Assembly: GCA_905183005.1 (NCBI GenBank)
Contig: CAJJDO010000168.1
Span: forward strand, 127,437-191,436
From: Paramecium pentaurelia
Taxonomy: Eukaryota > Ciliophora > Oligohymenophorea > Peniculida > Parameciidae
Length of the DNA: 64,000 bases
Direction of reading: 5' to 3'
A program made the position numbers and the translations under genes. Shown in pieces: positions 28,403 through 41,664 of the stretch. The notes beneath the pieces are model-generated. The model was given only the letters and a program-made list of their open reading frames with translations. It made no database searches and had not been told where the DNA came from. How positions within the stretch are numbered: the first letter of the stretch is position 1; every line of letters starts with the position of its first letter.

Positions 28403-28701
28403 TTAAGGCTAATTATTATTATATCAAAGAATCTCATATAACACAATCCTATATATACTAAGATTTATGAATGAATCAATTGAATATTACTTTGATTTAA
28501 ATAATTCGTATTATGTGATATTAATTTTAAATATTTTTAGTATATATTTTGTTAATATTCTAAGAAATTTCAGGATTATTAATAAAATAATTAATTAATG
28601 AGAATGAAAAGAATAATAGATAAGAAATGGTTTAATTTTTGTTAAAAGAAATATATAGAATATAAAATTGATGAGATTTTACAATTAATTGAAACAAATT
28701 A
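28403..28701. other. intergenic
   Basis: About 300 bases between the upstream end of the nuclease gene and the 3' end of the Mei2-like gene; AT-rich, no gene seen. It should include the nuclease promoter. Confidence 0.5.
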
Positions 28702-29609
28702 TCATTTTCTTTTTAGTTTTTACTCTGAACTTTATTTAAATATAGGTTTTAATCTTCTATCTTTTTCTTACATTATTGTAGAATATTGAAAATGTCCTTA
28801 TAATTCTTCTACTCCTTGGATTCTAGCATATGTAATTTAACAAATCTATATTAATTTAGAAATGAAATACCTTTTCTGAATTAAATTTACTCCACTTTTT
28901 ATTATGGAATTCTAGATAAAACTTTGGTATGTCTAATGAATCATAAAAATTAATAAATGCATATCCCACATTGCATTTGTTCTATTATCATTAAATTAAA
29001 ATTAATACTGTAAAGTCAATTGGCAAATAAAAAAAATTATAAGTATTTTTATTATTGCAATCTATCTCTTCAAGAAGAAGAGGTTAAGAGTATTTGTTTG
29101 GTATATTCTTAATCATTAAAGTTGTACGATTGTCTTTTGGTATCTTTATGATAATTATATATTTTACATTCTGTAATTGAATTTAGAATTGAGTTGTTTA
29201 TTATTAAGGTTCATAGCGTCTTTTATTTTTAAATTAAAACATTTAGAATGAAGTTGGCATAGTTGAACTAAATACTTCATCCCAACCTAAAGATGATCCA
29301 CTAATTGATAGATTAATCTCTTGAATCTATTAATTTGAGTTCTTAGATAATGTTTCAGGTAGAGTTGATCCATTCGAATATAGTGTTCTAGATCTATTTT
29401 TTATAATAGGTTGTGAAGGTTGTTGATTTGTAAATTAATCTACATCTTCATCATTATCTATATTCAATTACTAAATAATATAGATTAATAATTACTTTCA
29501 AGCAATCTTAAACTTGACTTATTTAGGAAGTCTCCTCTTTCTTTTGTCCTGTAGGTTTAACGAATTGAGAAAGGACATTTGGGTCAATCCTAAATACAAT
29601 AGGTTTCAT
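28702..29609 (-). CDS. Mei2-like RNA-binding protein (C-terminal RRM)
   Basis: About 276 aa. The C-terminal ~110 residues are the Mei2-type RRM: NRTTLMIKNIPNKYSQPLLL, YNFFYLPIDFT, KCNVGYAFINFYD, FYLEFHNKKWSKFNSEK, YARIQGVEELQGHFQYS. In yeast Mei2 this RRM binds meiRNA and is required for meiosis; plant and protist members also act in development. The N-terminal half is low-complexity and the first two RRMs of full-size plant proteins are missing. Introns 29471-29495, 28982-29008, 28846-28870; a further in-frame 24-nt stretch (29144-29167, ends AAG) may be a fourth, giving 268 aa. Confidence 0.88.
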
Positions 29610-30224
29610 ATTATTAAATAAATATTATATTTGAGGAGTGCATTTTATTTATTAAATGCAATTGTTTAAAATACAAAGATTTTTTAAAGATATACATATT
29701 GATAAAAATAATCTTAATTTTATAAAGCATCATCATATCGAATTAACAAAAATTAGATTTATGAATTTTATAAAATATAAATACAAATCGATTAGTTTTT
29801 TAATTGTAATTCAAAGAGTAAAATTTATATATGAAAACAAAACTCTTTATATAAAGAATATGAATAAGAATCTATTATTTTAAATAAAATAAAAAGAAAG
29901 AAAGAATTATATATATTTGTAAAACTAATTAATAAATATAATCTCAAGATTGATTTATTATATACTTCTCAGATAATCATAATTTCGATTGATTATTAGA
30001 AAAACGTAAAATCATATTTAAATTAAAATATTTTTTGTATAAATAGTATTTATCTAATCATACTTATTATTTTATTATATTAAATAGCAATTTCTTTTGT
30101 ATCATGTTTTCTGTAATCCTATAAATAATTAAAACACGTATTTTTGCACTTTATCCAAATTAGCAATACTAAATTATTGTTTAAAATAAGCTTCAATAAT
30201 TTAGTTTTATAAGGAATATATTTA
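29610..30224. other. intergenic with one long but unconvincing open frame
   Basis: On the plus strand 29656-30228 is open for 190 codons under the ciliate code (starts MQLFKIQRFF), but its Ile/Lys/Asn composition looks like translated AT-rich noise and no motif or signal peptide stands out. Frames of this length occur by chance when TGA is the only stop. Otherwise this is the divergent promoter region of the Mei2-like and first TmcB-like genes. Confidence 0.35.
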
Positions 30225-33200
30225 ATGAGAATTTCATTGATAGCTAACTTAACAATTATTGCTCATTCATAACATAAGAATTCTGGAGAAGATACAATCG
30301 CTAAGCTTTTAGTCATAGTACCATATATTTAATATATATCTCTACTATTACCACAACATGGATGGTAATATTGGAAATATAACGATGGCTATTTAATTTT
30401 TATATCTAAAGCATCCTCATATTTTACTATAACACCCTTTTTCGAATTTCAAAATAATTTCATCTACTATCCTTTTACAATTTTTAGTCTCATTATACTA
30501 TTAAGTCTGTTATTTTACTTGTGTTTTTTCAGTTTAGAAGTGAGTTCAAACAAATAGAAAGTAAAGTATTTGGAAGGGAGAACTAGTCTCTTGTGTTCAA
30601 TTATATTATTTACAATTTAAACACTACAAATACCATGTTATAAGTTTTATATATAACAAATTATAGATGCTAACAATAACAATTAGACAAATTAACTAAT
30701 TATAAATATTTGTACACTAATTTTATACTCTATTTATGTTTTAGTGTGTGAATATTTTTTAAGAATGTATTCTTTTATTGCTTATCATCCAATGTAATAA
30801 AAATTTACAAAATTGAGAAGTTCATTAATATTATTAAATTTAGTTGCTATTGTCTTAACTTTAGATGATTAATCTAAATTATATAATCTTGTTGGTTTAT
30901 TTATTTTACATATAATCTTTATCATTAAAATTGTAAATCATTTATACTATCAATCTGATTTTCCAAATAAAAATATGCTTGATTTTGAAATATCATTCAC
31001 TCTAGAATCATTAGCAATATTAATAACATTTAATGTTTCATCTAAAAATCAAATATTTCCTGAAGATTAGATAGCTATTTATATAATGTTTATATTAAGT
31101 TTAGGATTAATTTTAGGAAATCATATATTTTAGTTTCTTTTTCAATATAACTTCAATAAAAGAACTAGATAATTGAATTAAATATATGAATTATACTCTT
31201 GTATTAGTTAAATTAATTCAAATTCTATAACAATGTAACATTTACTCATCTATCAATTGATTAATCATGAAAAATTTTCAAAATTTAAAGATAAGGCTCT
31301 TTTAAGTAATAAAAGTACAAATATGGCTGATTATTATAAGTTAGGTTTGTATTTAATAACTGAAATATTTTTTGATCTAATTTATGAATAAAGAAATGAT
31401 TTAGAAGAAATATAATTACTATTTGTATCATTTATTGCTCTTATTAGAAAGAAACCACTTGTTGCTTATGTTGAATTTAAAAGATTTGAATAAAATAATA
31501 ATTATACTAAATCATATTATTTTGAATTCATTAAAAAAAGAATTGAATTATATATACAAAGAAAAGTATCAGATGTTCAAAAGATTTATTAAAATGAATA
31601 ATTATAATAATTAAAAAATAATATCAGTAATGAAAAAAGAATTACAACACTTGAACTTTACTAATTTTGTTAATTAGAAGAAACATTTTAAAAAGCACTT
31701 TTAGAGATTATTTAATTTAAAATAAGAATCTGGGAATTTTAAATATAAGGATGTTAATCTATTTATGATTTTTAAACTTTTGCACTTCCTTTAAGTAAAA
31801 AAATAGTAGACTGTATAATTTATTTAAGAGGATAATAAATTAATGTTATAAAAGATGAATATATAAAAAATTGTGAAAATATTTTAACTTTGAAAATTTG
31901 TTCTATGTTTCATAGTTTTGTATTAAATGACTATTATAATTCTTTTTTATGTGAATAGAAAATTTCTGATATAATGAAAGCAGAAACCATTATTTAATAA
32001 AAAACATTATCAAGATCAAATATTTTATAAGATAATTCAGTATTGATAATTGTAAGTATGGTTAAACAATTAGGATAAATACTTAATAAAAATAAGAGTC
32101 AATTAGCAAATTATTTTGGGTATTCTTTAATGGATTTTAATTAAATTAATTATATAAGAGAATTGATGCCATCATATTTTGGTTATTTACATGATGGTTT
32201 TCTATAATAATATATTAAAGAAGCAAAGACAGATCTTGTATTTAGAGATGCCATAACATTTGCAAAAGGTAAAAATGGATTTATTATACCTTAATATCTT
32301 AACATATATAATAATTATAATATATTTGATGATTTTACTATAATTGGTAGTATGACAAAAATAAAAGAATCTCATAATTATTTGTTATTTGATGAATTTG
32401 GTAAATGTATTGGTATCACTTAAGAAATGAGTAAATTATTGATACCAAAAGAAAATTAAGAATTTTTCTTATAAAATATTGAGCTATTTTACATCTACAT
32501 GTTTCTTCCACATATACATATGTATGTTAATGATATGCTATAAAATAACAAAAATAAAGAAGGAGGATTTTTATAAAAATCAGTCATTCTTTATGTTTAT
32601 TAAGATTTAGTTTAATTATCCAAAATTCATGAATCTATTTTTACAACTTATTAAGCTTAATCTTTAAAGTAAATTGAGTAAACAAAAACATATACTTAAT
32701 TTGAACATTTAAATTCTATGATAAATAGTCCTAGAAATGGAATGAATTAGAGATTGATTACTGATGTAAAATCATATTAAAACAATTATTAAGAAGATAT
32801 AATAAACTTAGATACAAATAGAGAACCATAAAATGATTTTAAATAAGAGGGAAAAAGTGTTTTATCTAGTTTAGAATAATAAAAAGAACAATAATTGATT
32901 GAATTTTTAAATGCTATTGATGTAATTCTATAACTATCTTTAGGATTTATAAAAGACCATGTACTTATGCACTGCTAAAATTAAAATTGTAGATATAGGT
33001 AAAAAAGCACAAAAATACAATTATTTTATTTTAGATTGTTCTGATTTTATTGATAAAGGTAATCTTAAAGAAGATGAAAAGAAATAAATAAAAAAATAAT
33101 AAAGTTAATTGCGTAATACTAATATTAGAAATCTCAACAGAAGACCTAGTTAAATTATTTAATCCTAATAAAATTATAGGAGTCCAGAATTATAGATGGA

Positions 33201-35424
33201 TTCATCAATTATGAGTCCCATGGGATCTTAAATTTAATAATAATAAAGCTTTCTTGATTAACATTCTAGATCAAAACAAATTTTAAATTATGTTAGTCAA
33301 AAAAGAACTAATTAAATAGGTACAATAGCTTAAGTAGAATCAGAGAGTTTTCATGAAGAAATAATTAGCAATGATTTTAATTAGATTATGTAAAAAAACA
33401 ATGAACTTAAATCTAATCAAGGACTATTACTTAAATCATAATCAAGTGGTAAATCAGGTTAATCTGGATAAACAGCGATTGAAATAGTTAACAATTTTAA
33501 AACTTAAACTTCTTTAATATCGAGTTTAACAATTATATCTATCTTAAAATTAATAATAATCATCCTATTTATTATATTCATGTCTATCAACTTGGCTTAG
33601 GTATTAACCTTTAATAATCAAGCAAAAAATTTTTTATCTGATATCAATCTTCCTATAAATTTTAACAAATATTTTTTAAATGTATTTACTCATTCTTGGA
33701 TAATGTCAATGTAAAAAATGAACATTTTAAATACAAGTTAATTTATTGATAATTAACTTTAAAACTAAAGAGTTAGTATGCAGAGCACATTTTAAAATTT
33801 GACAATAATGTATGGAAGTTTTATAGCTTTAGAAGAAAATAATTATTTAGATGAAATTTAAATAGTTCATCTAGAATAAAATTTATAGGTATAAAATGTA
33901 GAATTTACTGATTATCTTTACTATCTTGAATAAGTTGGTTATAGATTATTGTATAATGAGAATGAATAAAATTATTATATGAATTTATTAAAATATAGGA
34001 TAAATTTTGATAATATTGTCATAAACAATGAAAAACTTATTATTTCATTGAGTAAATATTATGGAGTTTAATAAGATGGAAAGATATCCAAATTTTTTAA
34101 TTTAATATTAATTTAAATAATAGTAATTGGAATTGTCATTATATCATAATTATTTTTTTGGAGAAAAATAGAGTTATATTGTTAAAGAATTTTAATGTTA
34201 TCAAATAGATTGAGTGAAAAAGCAGCAGAATCTTAAATTAGTAAATTTAAATTAATAATTCCAGTAATAAAATAACTATATGGTGAATTTGGTTATAAAT
34301 AGAGAAATTGTTATAAACTTTGTTATATAGAAAATTCTTTAAAGAAGAACAATTTAAAGCAAATTACTAAAATGAAATATCGAGAATCCATTTTATTCCA
34401 AAATAGTTAAAAATTTATTGAAACTTAAATTAAATAATCTTCATAATCAACTATTCCATTAAACTCTAGAATATAAAAATCCTCTATTAGACTAATGATT
34501 AAAAGTATTTTAGTATTAATTTTTGCTATTATAATTATTTTGTATTTCATAGGCTGTTATCTGATATTTAATGATTAAACCTTACAATTATCACCTACTC
34601 AAGAATTAGCTATGGATTATATATCATTTTATATAGATTTTGAAAATACTGTAGCAATTTCACTAATAATAAAATCAGAATTTTAGATTTATAATTACAT
34701 AAAAGAGAAAATTCCATTTTCTGCAAGGATTCTCAATAAATATATATAATAATTAAATACAATCCCTCATTTACTTAGTGTATATAGCTTTGATCATAGT
34801 AATTTACATGATATCTATGATCATATAATAGAATCTGATGCTTTGAATGAAGATGATGAAACATTTATATTAGATTTGTATAATGGAGATTTTTGCTAAT
34901 TGTTTTAATCATAAATGGCATTTTGTAATAGAAATTTAAGTTAAATTAATTTTGAAAATAAATTTGGATAATATTCAATTAAAGATAATAATTCTGAATA
35001 TCTTAGTAAAGGAATTTCTGGAATGGTGAGTAAAATGGATAATTTCTTAAATTAATATTATGAAACAGAAATTCTAACAGGATAACCAATTAATGACTTT
35101 ACATTATTGAATCATTAAATCAATACATAGGATTTTAATAACATCATAATATAATATTATCTTGATACTTATATTGGATTTGAAGCATTTATTGATAGGA
35201 TGTAAGATTGTTTAATTAATGTAATTGAAGAATAGCAAAAATAATATAATATATATTAAATAGCAGTTGGTGTAATTTTTACTGTTTTTCTTCTTTCTTC
35301 ATCAGCTTTTATAGTAGTGAAAGTTAATTTAAGACTAATTTACATTAGATTATTGATAACTCTGCTGCCAATTGAAATTATGCTTGACATATATACAATA
35401 TCTTTGTTGAAACTTCTAAAATGA
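30225..35424 (+). CDS. TmcB/PAS-like large multi-membrane protein, copy A
   Basis: 1,725 aa, one 22-nt intron (32922-32943). N-terminal third: several hydrophobic helices, starting IIAHSQHKNSGE and LLLPQHGWQYWKYNDGYL. The middle has the TmcB-type helical block (YYKLGLYLITEIFFDLIYE, LIRKKPLVAYVEFKRFEQ) and a PAS-like region with IRELMPSYFGYLHDGFLQQY and LLFDEFGKCIGITQEM. A low-complexity linker and a C-terminal half with further transmembrane segments and large extracellular loops follow. Tiny-macrocyst (TmcB) proteins are known in Dictyostelium and greatly expanded in ciliates; function is unclear, perhaps sensory. The upstream start at 30225 is supported by alignment with copy B from its first Met; the later ATG at 30765 would cut off about 180 aligned residues. 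Confidence 0.78.
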
Positions 35425-35596
35425 ACTATTTATTTATATTAATCTTTATTTATAATTGAAATTAGAAATATTAATTTAAAACTTTCAAAATATTTAATTT
35501 CTATAATATTATTAATTAATAAATGATCATTATATTATTGCTTATTTTATAATAAAAATATCATATTATATAAATAAATTATTAAATTAATATCTT
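35425..35596. other. gap between convergent paralogues
   Basis: 172 bases of AT-rich sequence between the stops of the two TmcB-like genes; both polyadenylation regions must fit here. No hairpin or motif is obvious by eye. Confidence 0.5.
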
Positions 35597-38500
35597 TCAT
35601 TATAATTTTCTGAGTAAGCTCAATGTATTTTATTCAGTTAAGACTTCAATAGGTAAATTTGTTAGAATTAACCTAAGTAAGATTAATCTTTGATTTGAGT
35701 TATATATCCAATATCCATAAAAAGTAAGGAAAATAACTAATAATAAAAATCCAGTGATTAAATAATATGTATATGATAAATACAGATTATCATTAGTTAT
35801 TTTATTAATAGCTTACATCAATTTATCTAGAAATAAATTTGTTCCATCTGTTGTATCTAAGAAATGTTCCATTATGGCATTTGTAAAATCTTTTGAAATT
35901 AAAACATCTTTAGTTACATTTTTATCTGGAAAATATTCAGTATTATTAATTTCAAATTAATAATTTTATTTGAAAAAAGTGTCTAATTTACTTACAATTC
36001 CTTGTATACCTTTACTTAGATACTCTCTGTTGTCATCTTAGATATCTGGAATTCCATAAAGAGAATTAAAATTAGGAAGTGTATCATAATTACAAAAGGG
36101 CACATCAGAACCAATTTCCATACAAAAGTCTCCTTAATATAAAGAAAGCAATGTGCTAGCATCTTCACTTGTTATTTTATTAGATTTAATAATATTCTCA
36201 TAAATTGAAGTAATATTTTCATAATAGATTGAGTATAAGGAGATAAAAATTTTAATAATTTTTCTTTAATCTCTAAATCTATCTATTTCTTTATTAGTAT
36301 ATATATTCATTTCTACTAATTTATCATATAAAATAGGTTAGGATTTGGTAATTAATGCTGTACTAACTACTATATCCAATTATGATGTAAATCTTATAAA
36401 ACTTAAAGTCAACTATTGAGTTGGTAATAAATCATTTTATTATTATTGAAATAATAAAAATCCACCTAAAAGATAGATTAAAAAGATTATAAATGTTATT
36501 ATTGTTTAAATTGTAGCTTTTAAAATTGTAGTGTTTGGATTATTAATTTTAGAATTTAACATAACATTTAAATTCTTTTTTAGATTTTTTTGTCTTTCAT
36601 CAAATGCTTAATTGATTCTTAATTATTAACTAATTTATGAACTTTAATAATCTTTTAAAATTCTAGATTAACTTTGAACAGTATCTATTCCTATTTCATT
36701 TAATGGAAAAAATAATAATTTATAAAAGTTTTATTTCTTCCAACTTTAATTTCCAGAGAATGATTTTAAAGTTTCAATTACAAAAGTAAATCTTAAAATC
36801 ATTTCTTAAGCTTGTATATATTATAATCTACCTGCTAGTATTAATATTTATTAACAATATTATTCAATTTATTTCCAATAAATCAATTATGATAATATTA
36901 TAATGAGTAAGAAAACAATTTCTAAAATAATTTATATTTAAAATTCTTAAATATTATCATCTTATTATTTGAAATAAACTTCATTTAAAGAATCAATTAA
37001 TTATGAATTCATCACTACAACATTTTTAAGATTGTATCTTAACATTAATAAATTATCTAAATAATTTCTATCAATTATTTGAATAAGTGTAGTAACATCA
37101 TATTTAAGAGCTTCAAATAATGTATCTGAAACAGCAGAAATTAAATTTATAAAATATGTATAAGTTACATTTTCATTTGATTAATATAAAAAATCTAAGT
37201 TAATATAACTTAACATTCCTGATTCCTCAATCCCTATAAAAATATCATACATTCTGCTTAAATCAATAAATACTACTTTAGATAATTCATGCATTTCAGA
37301 GATCGTAGATTTTATAATAAAATTACTACTTTCTATAATATCAAGTGTATTAAATACTAAACTCCAAGTATAAGTGAAGATTTTAAAAAAATAACGATTA
37401 AATAAAGTGGGTCCATTGATATTAGCTAAAGTTTATTAAGTTTAATGTGTATAAGTTTATAATTTTATCAAATGGGCCATAATATAACCTATAATTATTA
37501 TCATTATTATAATATTAATAATAGCTAGTTTTTTAAGACTATCTGTCATTTAAGTATTAGACTGAAACTATTTAATAGTTGATATAGCTGATATACCAGA
37601 AGTTCCAGATGTAATACTAGATTTTGACTTTTTGACATCTCTATCCATATCTTCTATTTTTTAATTTAACTTATTATTTTGATAGATTTCAATGATATTA
37701 TGACTTTTTTAATTTTATTCTTTACTATTACTCTTTATTCGTGAAGAGTCTGGAATTTCAATATCTTAGTTGATATCTTAATTTATATATTCTAATTAAT
37801 TTTGAAGATCTGTAAAATCTTTATCAATTAATTCTTACATTTATTATTACTTAGAAGATGGACTAATAAAATTAATTCTTTATGATAATGGTCCATAACT
37901 GACACTATCTCTAGCAGATTCCATTCCTAAAATATCAAGATATTATTATTATGATTTTATTTCATATTTACTAATAAGTCTCTACAAAAATGGTTAGGAT
38001 GGCTTTAAAATATTTGGAGTAACTTCTTCTTTATCAACTTTAAATATTTCAAGATTACTTTGGTTTTAATCTGAATTTAAAAAAACTAAAAATAAAGATC
38101 TAAGACAACATACGTTTGTTTGTTGTTTAAATTGAAGTTGTGTATTAATTATTAATTAATGATTCGTTTGTCTTAAGCAAATCATCTGCTTTTTTTAGAT
38201 CAATTATTTCTAAAATAAAATAGCATTTTCTGGATGTTTTTTTGCCTAATATTTTAAAAGTAATATTAGTTTTTGCCATAAAATGAGATCTATTTTTAAT
38301 CTATAATACTAAATATTATTACTTCTAAGGCTTAAAGAATATTTTATAATTAATTTCCTAATTAAATATTGTATATTGATAAAGATTATAATAACTATGT
38401 TCCTTTATATTTTTTCTTTTCTCCATTATTCCTTCCTAATTATTCATATATTTATATTTCTGCTTTTTCTCTCTCTAATGAAATATTTGATGTTCTTGAT

Positions 38501-41010
38501 TTTAATAGACTATTTTCATTAAAACAAGAATTCAATTTTGAAGAATAATATTACATCTTTTAAGAATTTTCCAATAAATCTTTATTATTTGCATATTTCC
38601 AAATCTTTAAATATCTATCTTATTAATTATTAATAACATCTTTACCATAATTGATCTTAAATTCATTTAATATATCCATAATATTAGAAATTATCAAAAA
38701 GATGTTTATTTAACCAATATTATCTTTTGAAATTTTAAAATTCTAATCATTAGAATTAATAATTGTATAATAAAAATTATCTGTCATTCCAATTAAAAAA
38801 CCTTCTTCATTAAAAAGAATATAATCATTTGTTTTTTTAAATTCTGATAAACAACCAATTAAAACATAATCATCCAATTCACTAAAATTATGATCTAATT
38901 TTAATTAATATGAATTTAGGGATCCTTCTTTTTTTAATCCAAATACTTGATTAAAATTTTAAAAAAATCCAGATCTAGCAGTTTGTAAATAATTTAACAA
39001 TAATTTATCATGTTGTTCAGCAAAATATTAAGGCATTAAACCTGATATATTATCAATTTCAAATATTTCTTTCTCTGAATAGCCAAAAAATTATGAAATT
39101 AATTTCTTATCTTTATTTATAATCTTCCCTCTATTTTTTACTATACTAATCATTATTAAGACAGCCTTCTCTTATATAAATGCTAAATTAGTTATTGCAT
39201 CTTCTTAAAATGTATGTTCTATATTATAAACATCAGTAATTGCAGTTTCACATATCTATGAACTATAATAGTCATTCAGTATAGAACTGCAAAATATTGA
39301 TAATAACTTTAAATTTTAAACATTATTATTTATTTATATATGATCTAAATTATTAATATCAATTGAACAATACTATTTTATTTGTGATGTTAATTTATGA
39401 ATTTTTTAACTTTAAGCTATGGCTAATTTTTCAACTTCATAAATTGAATTGAATCCTTTTATTTATTTAGTCCAAAAATTAATTTTATCACTTAATATTT
39501 CAATAAGGGAAGGAATGAATTGATCTTAAAATCTCATTGTTTCAAATACATCATGAATACTTAGTTATCTATCAGATTATATTTGTTTTCCTACTTAAAA
39601 AGATATTTAATTATTTTCTTATTGTTAATTTTTTATTAAATCTTATAAATAAATACTCATTTAATAACGAATACAAATAAAATAATAAGATTAAATCTAT
39701 TTTTAACTTTAATATCTTTTTAATTCTGTATATGCTAAAAGTGGTTTTTTACAAAATTATGCAACATAACTAATATATAACAATAATAATTCTTCATAAG
39801 ATACTCTTTAATCCATTTGAGCTTTTTCTAATTCAGTATTTAAAATACAAAAAATTGTTTAATGTGTTCTTTAAATTTAATTATATTCAGTTTTATATGT
39901 CTCCTTAAGCCAATGTCTAGTACATACAACCTTATGACCTTTCCAATATAAATAAAGTTGAAAGAATTCTTTTTATTTTTAATTTTCGATTGTCTATAAA
40001 TATTTGAAATGCATCTCTTAAGTATAATATATACATGAAAAAGAATTCATTTCGAAATTAAAAGTGGATAAACATTTAGTCTCATAATTCATTTTACTAA
40101 AATAGTATGATAAACTTCCAAACATTAATATTGTGTAAAGTAATTAATCTTCATGCAAAATGTGTTTATCGGCCATCAAAATATTTATACTAATTATTAG
40201 TAGTATTACAAGTAAACTACTATGGGACATATATAAGAGTTAATTAATGTATGGTATAAATGGTCTAAAATAATATAACTCTGTTAGCCTTAATATAAAT
40301 AATAAAAATAGAACAGCTATTTTTACATATTCTATCAAAATATCATTATCAATAATATATAAAATGACATTTAGAATATTAAATAAATAATGTATAATTT
40401 AGAGTAGATTGTATTTTTATTAAAAATAATGAAAGGGCATAAAAGTATAAGCTCTTAAAAAGTAATAATAAAGGAATACAAAAATAGAAAAGATTAATAT
40501 TCCAATCAATCCTAAAATACTTTTGAGATTAATAATAGTATCTTGTTAATTTATTTTTGTTTATCCAATTATGATCAATGCAAAAAATAAAAAAAGTATA
40601 GGCAATTATAAGGTTGTTACACAAATTTATAAATAGTGAAAAATAAATTTTCTTAATGAATAATGATCTTTTGGATTTTAGTTATCAAATATTCCAAATG
40701 TAACTAATATTATAATGATTGCAAAAAATGAAATTAGCAACATAATTACCATAGCTAAAGCAAAAGGACCAAAATCAATTTAAGATTCAAAGCCATATGG
40801 AATAATTAAAGTTGCTTATGCAAATTATTTTAAAAGATAAAGATGACCATCTATATAATTCCATAAATGCCATCCATTTAAAGGAAGCATTAAAGCAAGA
40901 TATTACAAATTAACAATTAAGACATTCATAATAATTGAAAATTCAGATGGTTGACTATTATGAGTTAAGTGAGCTAAGCATGATAATTATTCAAATATTA
41001 TAAATTTCAT
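35597..41010 (-). CDS. TmcB/PAS-like large multi-membrane protein, copy B
   Basis: 1,787 aa, paralogue of copy A facing it. Matching segments along the whole length: PLNGWHLWNYIDGHL (A: PQHGWQYWKYNDGYL), FCKKPLLAYTELKRYQS, SGLMPQYFAEQHDKLLLNYL, ILFNEEGFLIGMTDN, LGKKTSRKCYFIL (A: IGKKAQKYNYFIL), and the ends LPIEVLTEQNTLSLLRKL (A: LPIEIMLDIYTISLLKLL). Introns: 38301-38322 (22 nt), at the same aligned place and of the same length as in copy A, and 38086-38113 (28 nt), not in copy A. At least ten hydrophobic helices. It has a PAS-like region and probably a membrane sensory or signalling role (inference). Its start codon lies 7 bases from that of the next, divergent gene. Confidence 0.78.
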
Positions 41011-41017
41011 TAATTAA

Positions 41018-41640
41018 ATGATTAGGAAAGAAGTGAGACTATTATTATTATCTGCTAAAAATTTTATTGATCAACTTCCTTAATAAAAATAATAAAGGGC
41101 TTCATTAAATCTAATGAAAATAGTATAGGAAAATAAACCTGAAGATTAAATAATCAAAGAAATACACTACTAAATCAATTTTCTGAAATTAACAAATCCA
41201 AATATTCCTTTCAAATAAATTACTTAAGAAGATGAAATAACTCCAGAAAGCATTATCTAAAAATTGAATGAGTAATAGGAATAATAGTAAAAGAAGGAGG
41301 ATATTGATTTGAAAAAAGGTACTTATATTTATTAAAATGGAAATTTGGTTTAAGGATAGGCAGAAAAAAGAAAGGAAGTTGATTATTCAAATTGGTATGC
41401 AGCTAATGTTGATCCAGATGATTTGAAAAAGTATGTTAAGCATTTTGATTTAGACATAAAGAACTATTAGATAGATAACATTTTAGTGGACCTTTTTGGG
41501 AAGGAAAGCCTATGCCAAAGTCTATATTAGATGAAGATAATCCAAATACATTAATGTTTAGTGATGAACGTCCAGAAAAAGAATTGAATCCAAATACGAA
41601 ACAAGAGAAGTAAGGAAAATTTGAAAGAGTTAAAAGATGA
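41018..41640 (+). CDS. uncharacterised 199-aa protein
   Basis: 199 aa, one 23-nt intron (41431-41453) whose removal joins DPDDLKKHKELLDRQHFSGP. The C-terminal half reads like a conserved protein: RKEVDYSNWYAANVDPDDL, FSGPFWEGKPMPKSILDEDN, FSDERPEKELN; I do not recognise the family. The N-terminus is helical and basic (VRLLLLSAKNFIDQLP). The first Met is only 8 bases from the start of the divergent copy B gene; the Met at 41114 would leave a more usual ~100-base spacer, so the true start is uncertain. Confidence 0.7.
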
Positions 41641-41664
41641 TTGATTTTTAATATTTAATAAATA

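Noticed and set aside
29975..30640. Minus-strand open frames that read like a small gene (for example FQYYHPCCGNSRDIYQIYG)
   Set aside because: The plus strand here encodes the N-terminus of TmcB-like copy A, which aligns with copy B from its first Met. The minus frames need implausible introns and are shadows.
35425..35596. Possible terminal inverted repeat between the two TmcB-like genes
   Set aside because: I could not find by eye a matching repeat at the gene ends beyond coding similarity; no transposon feature is present.
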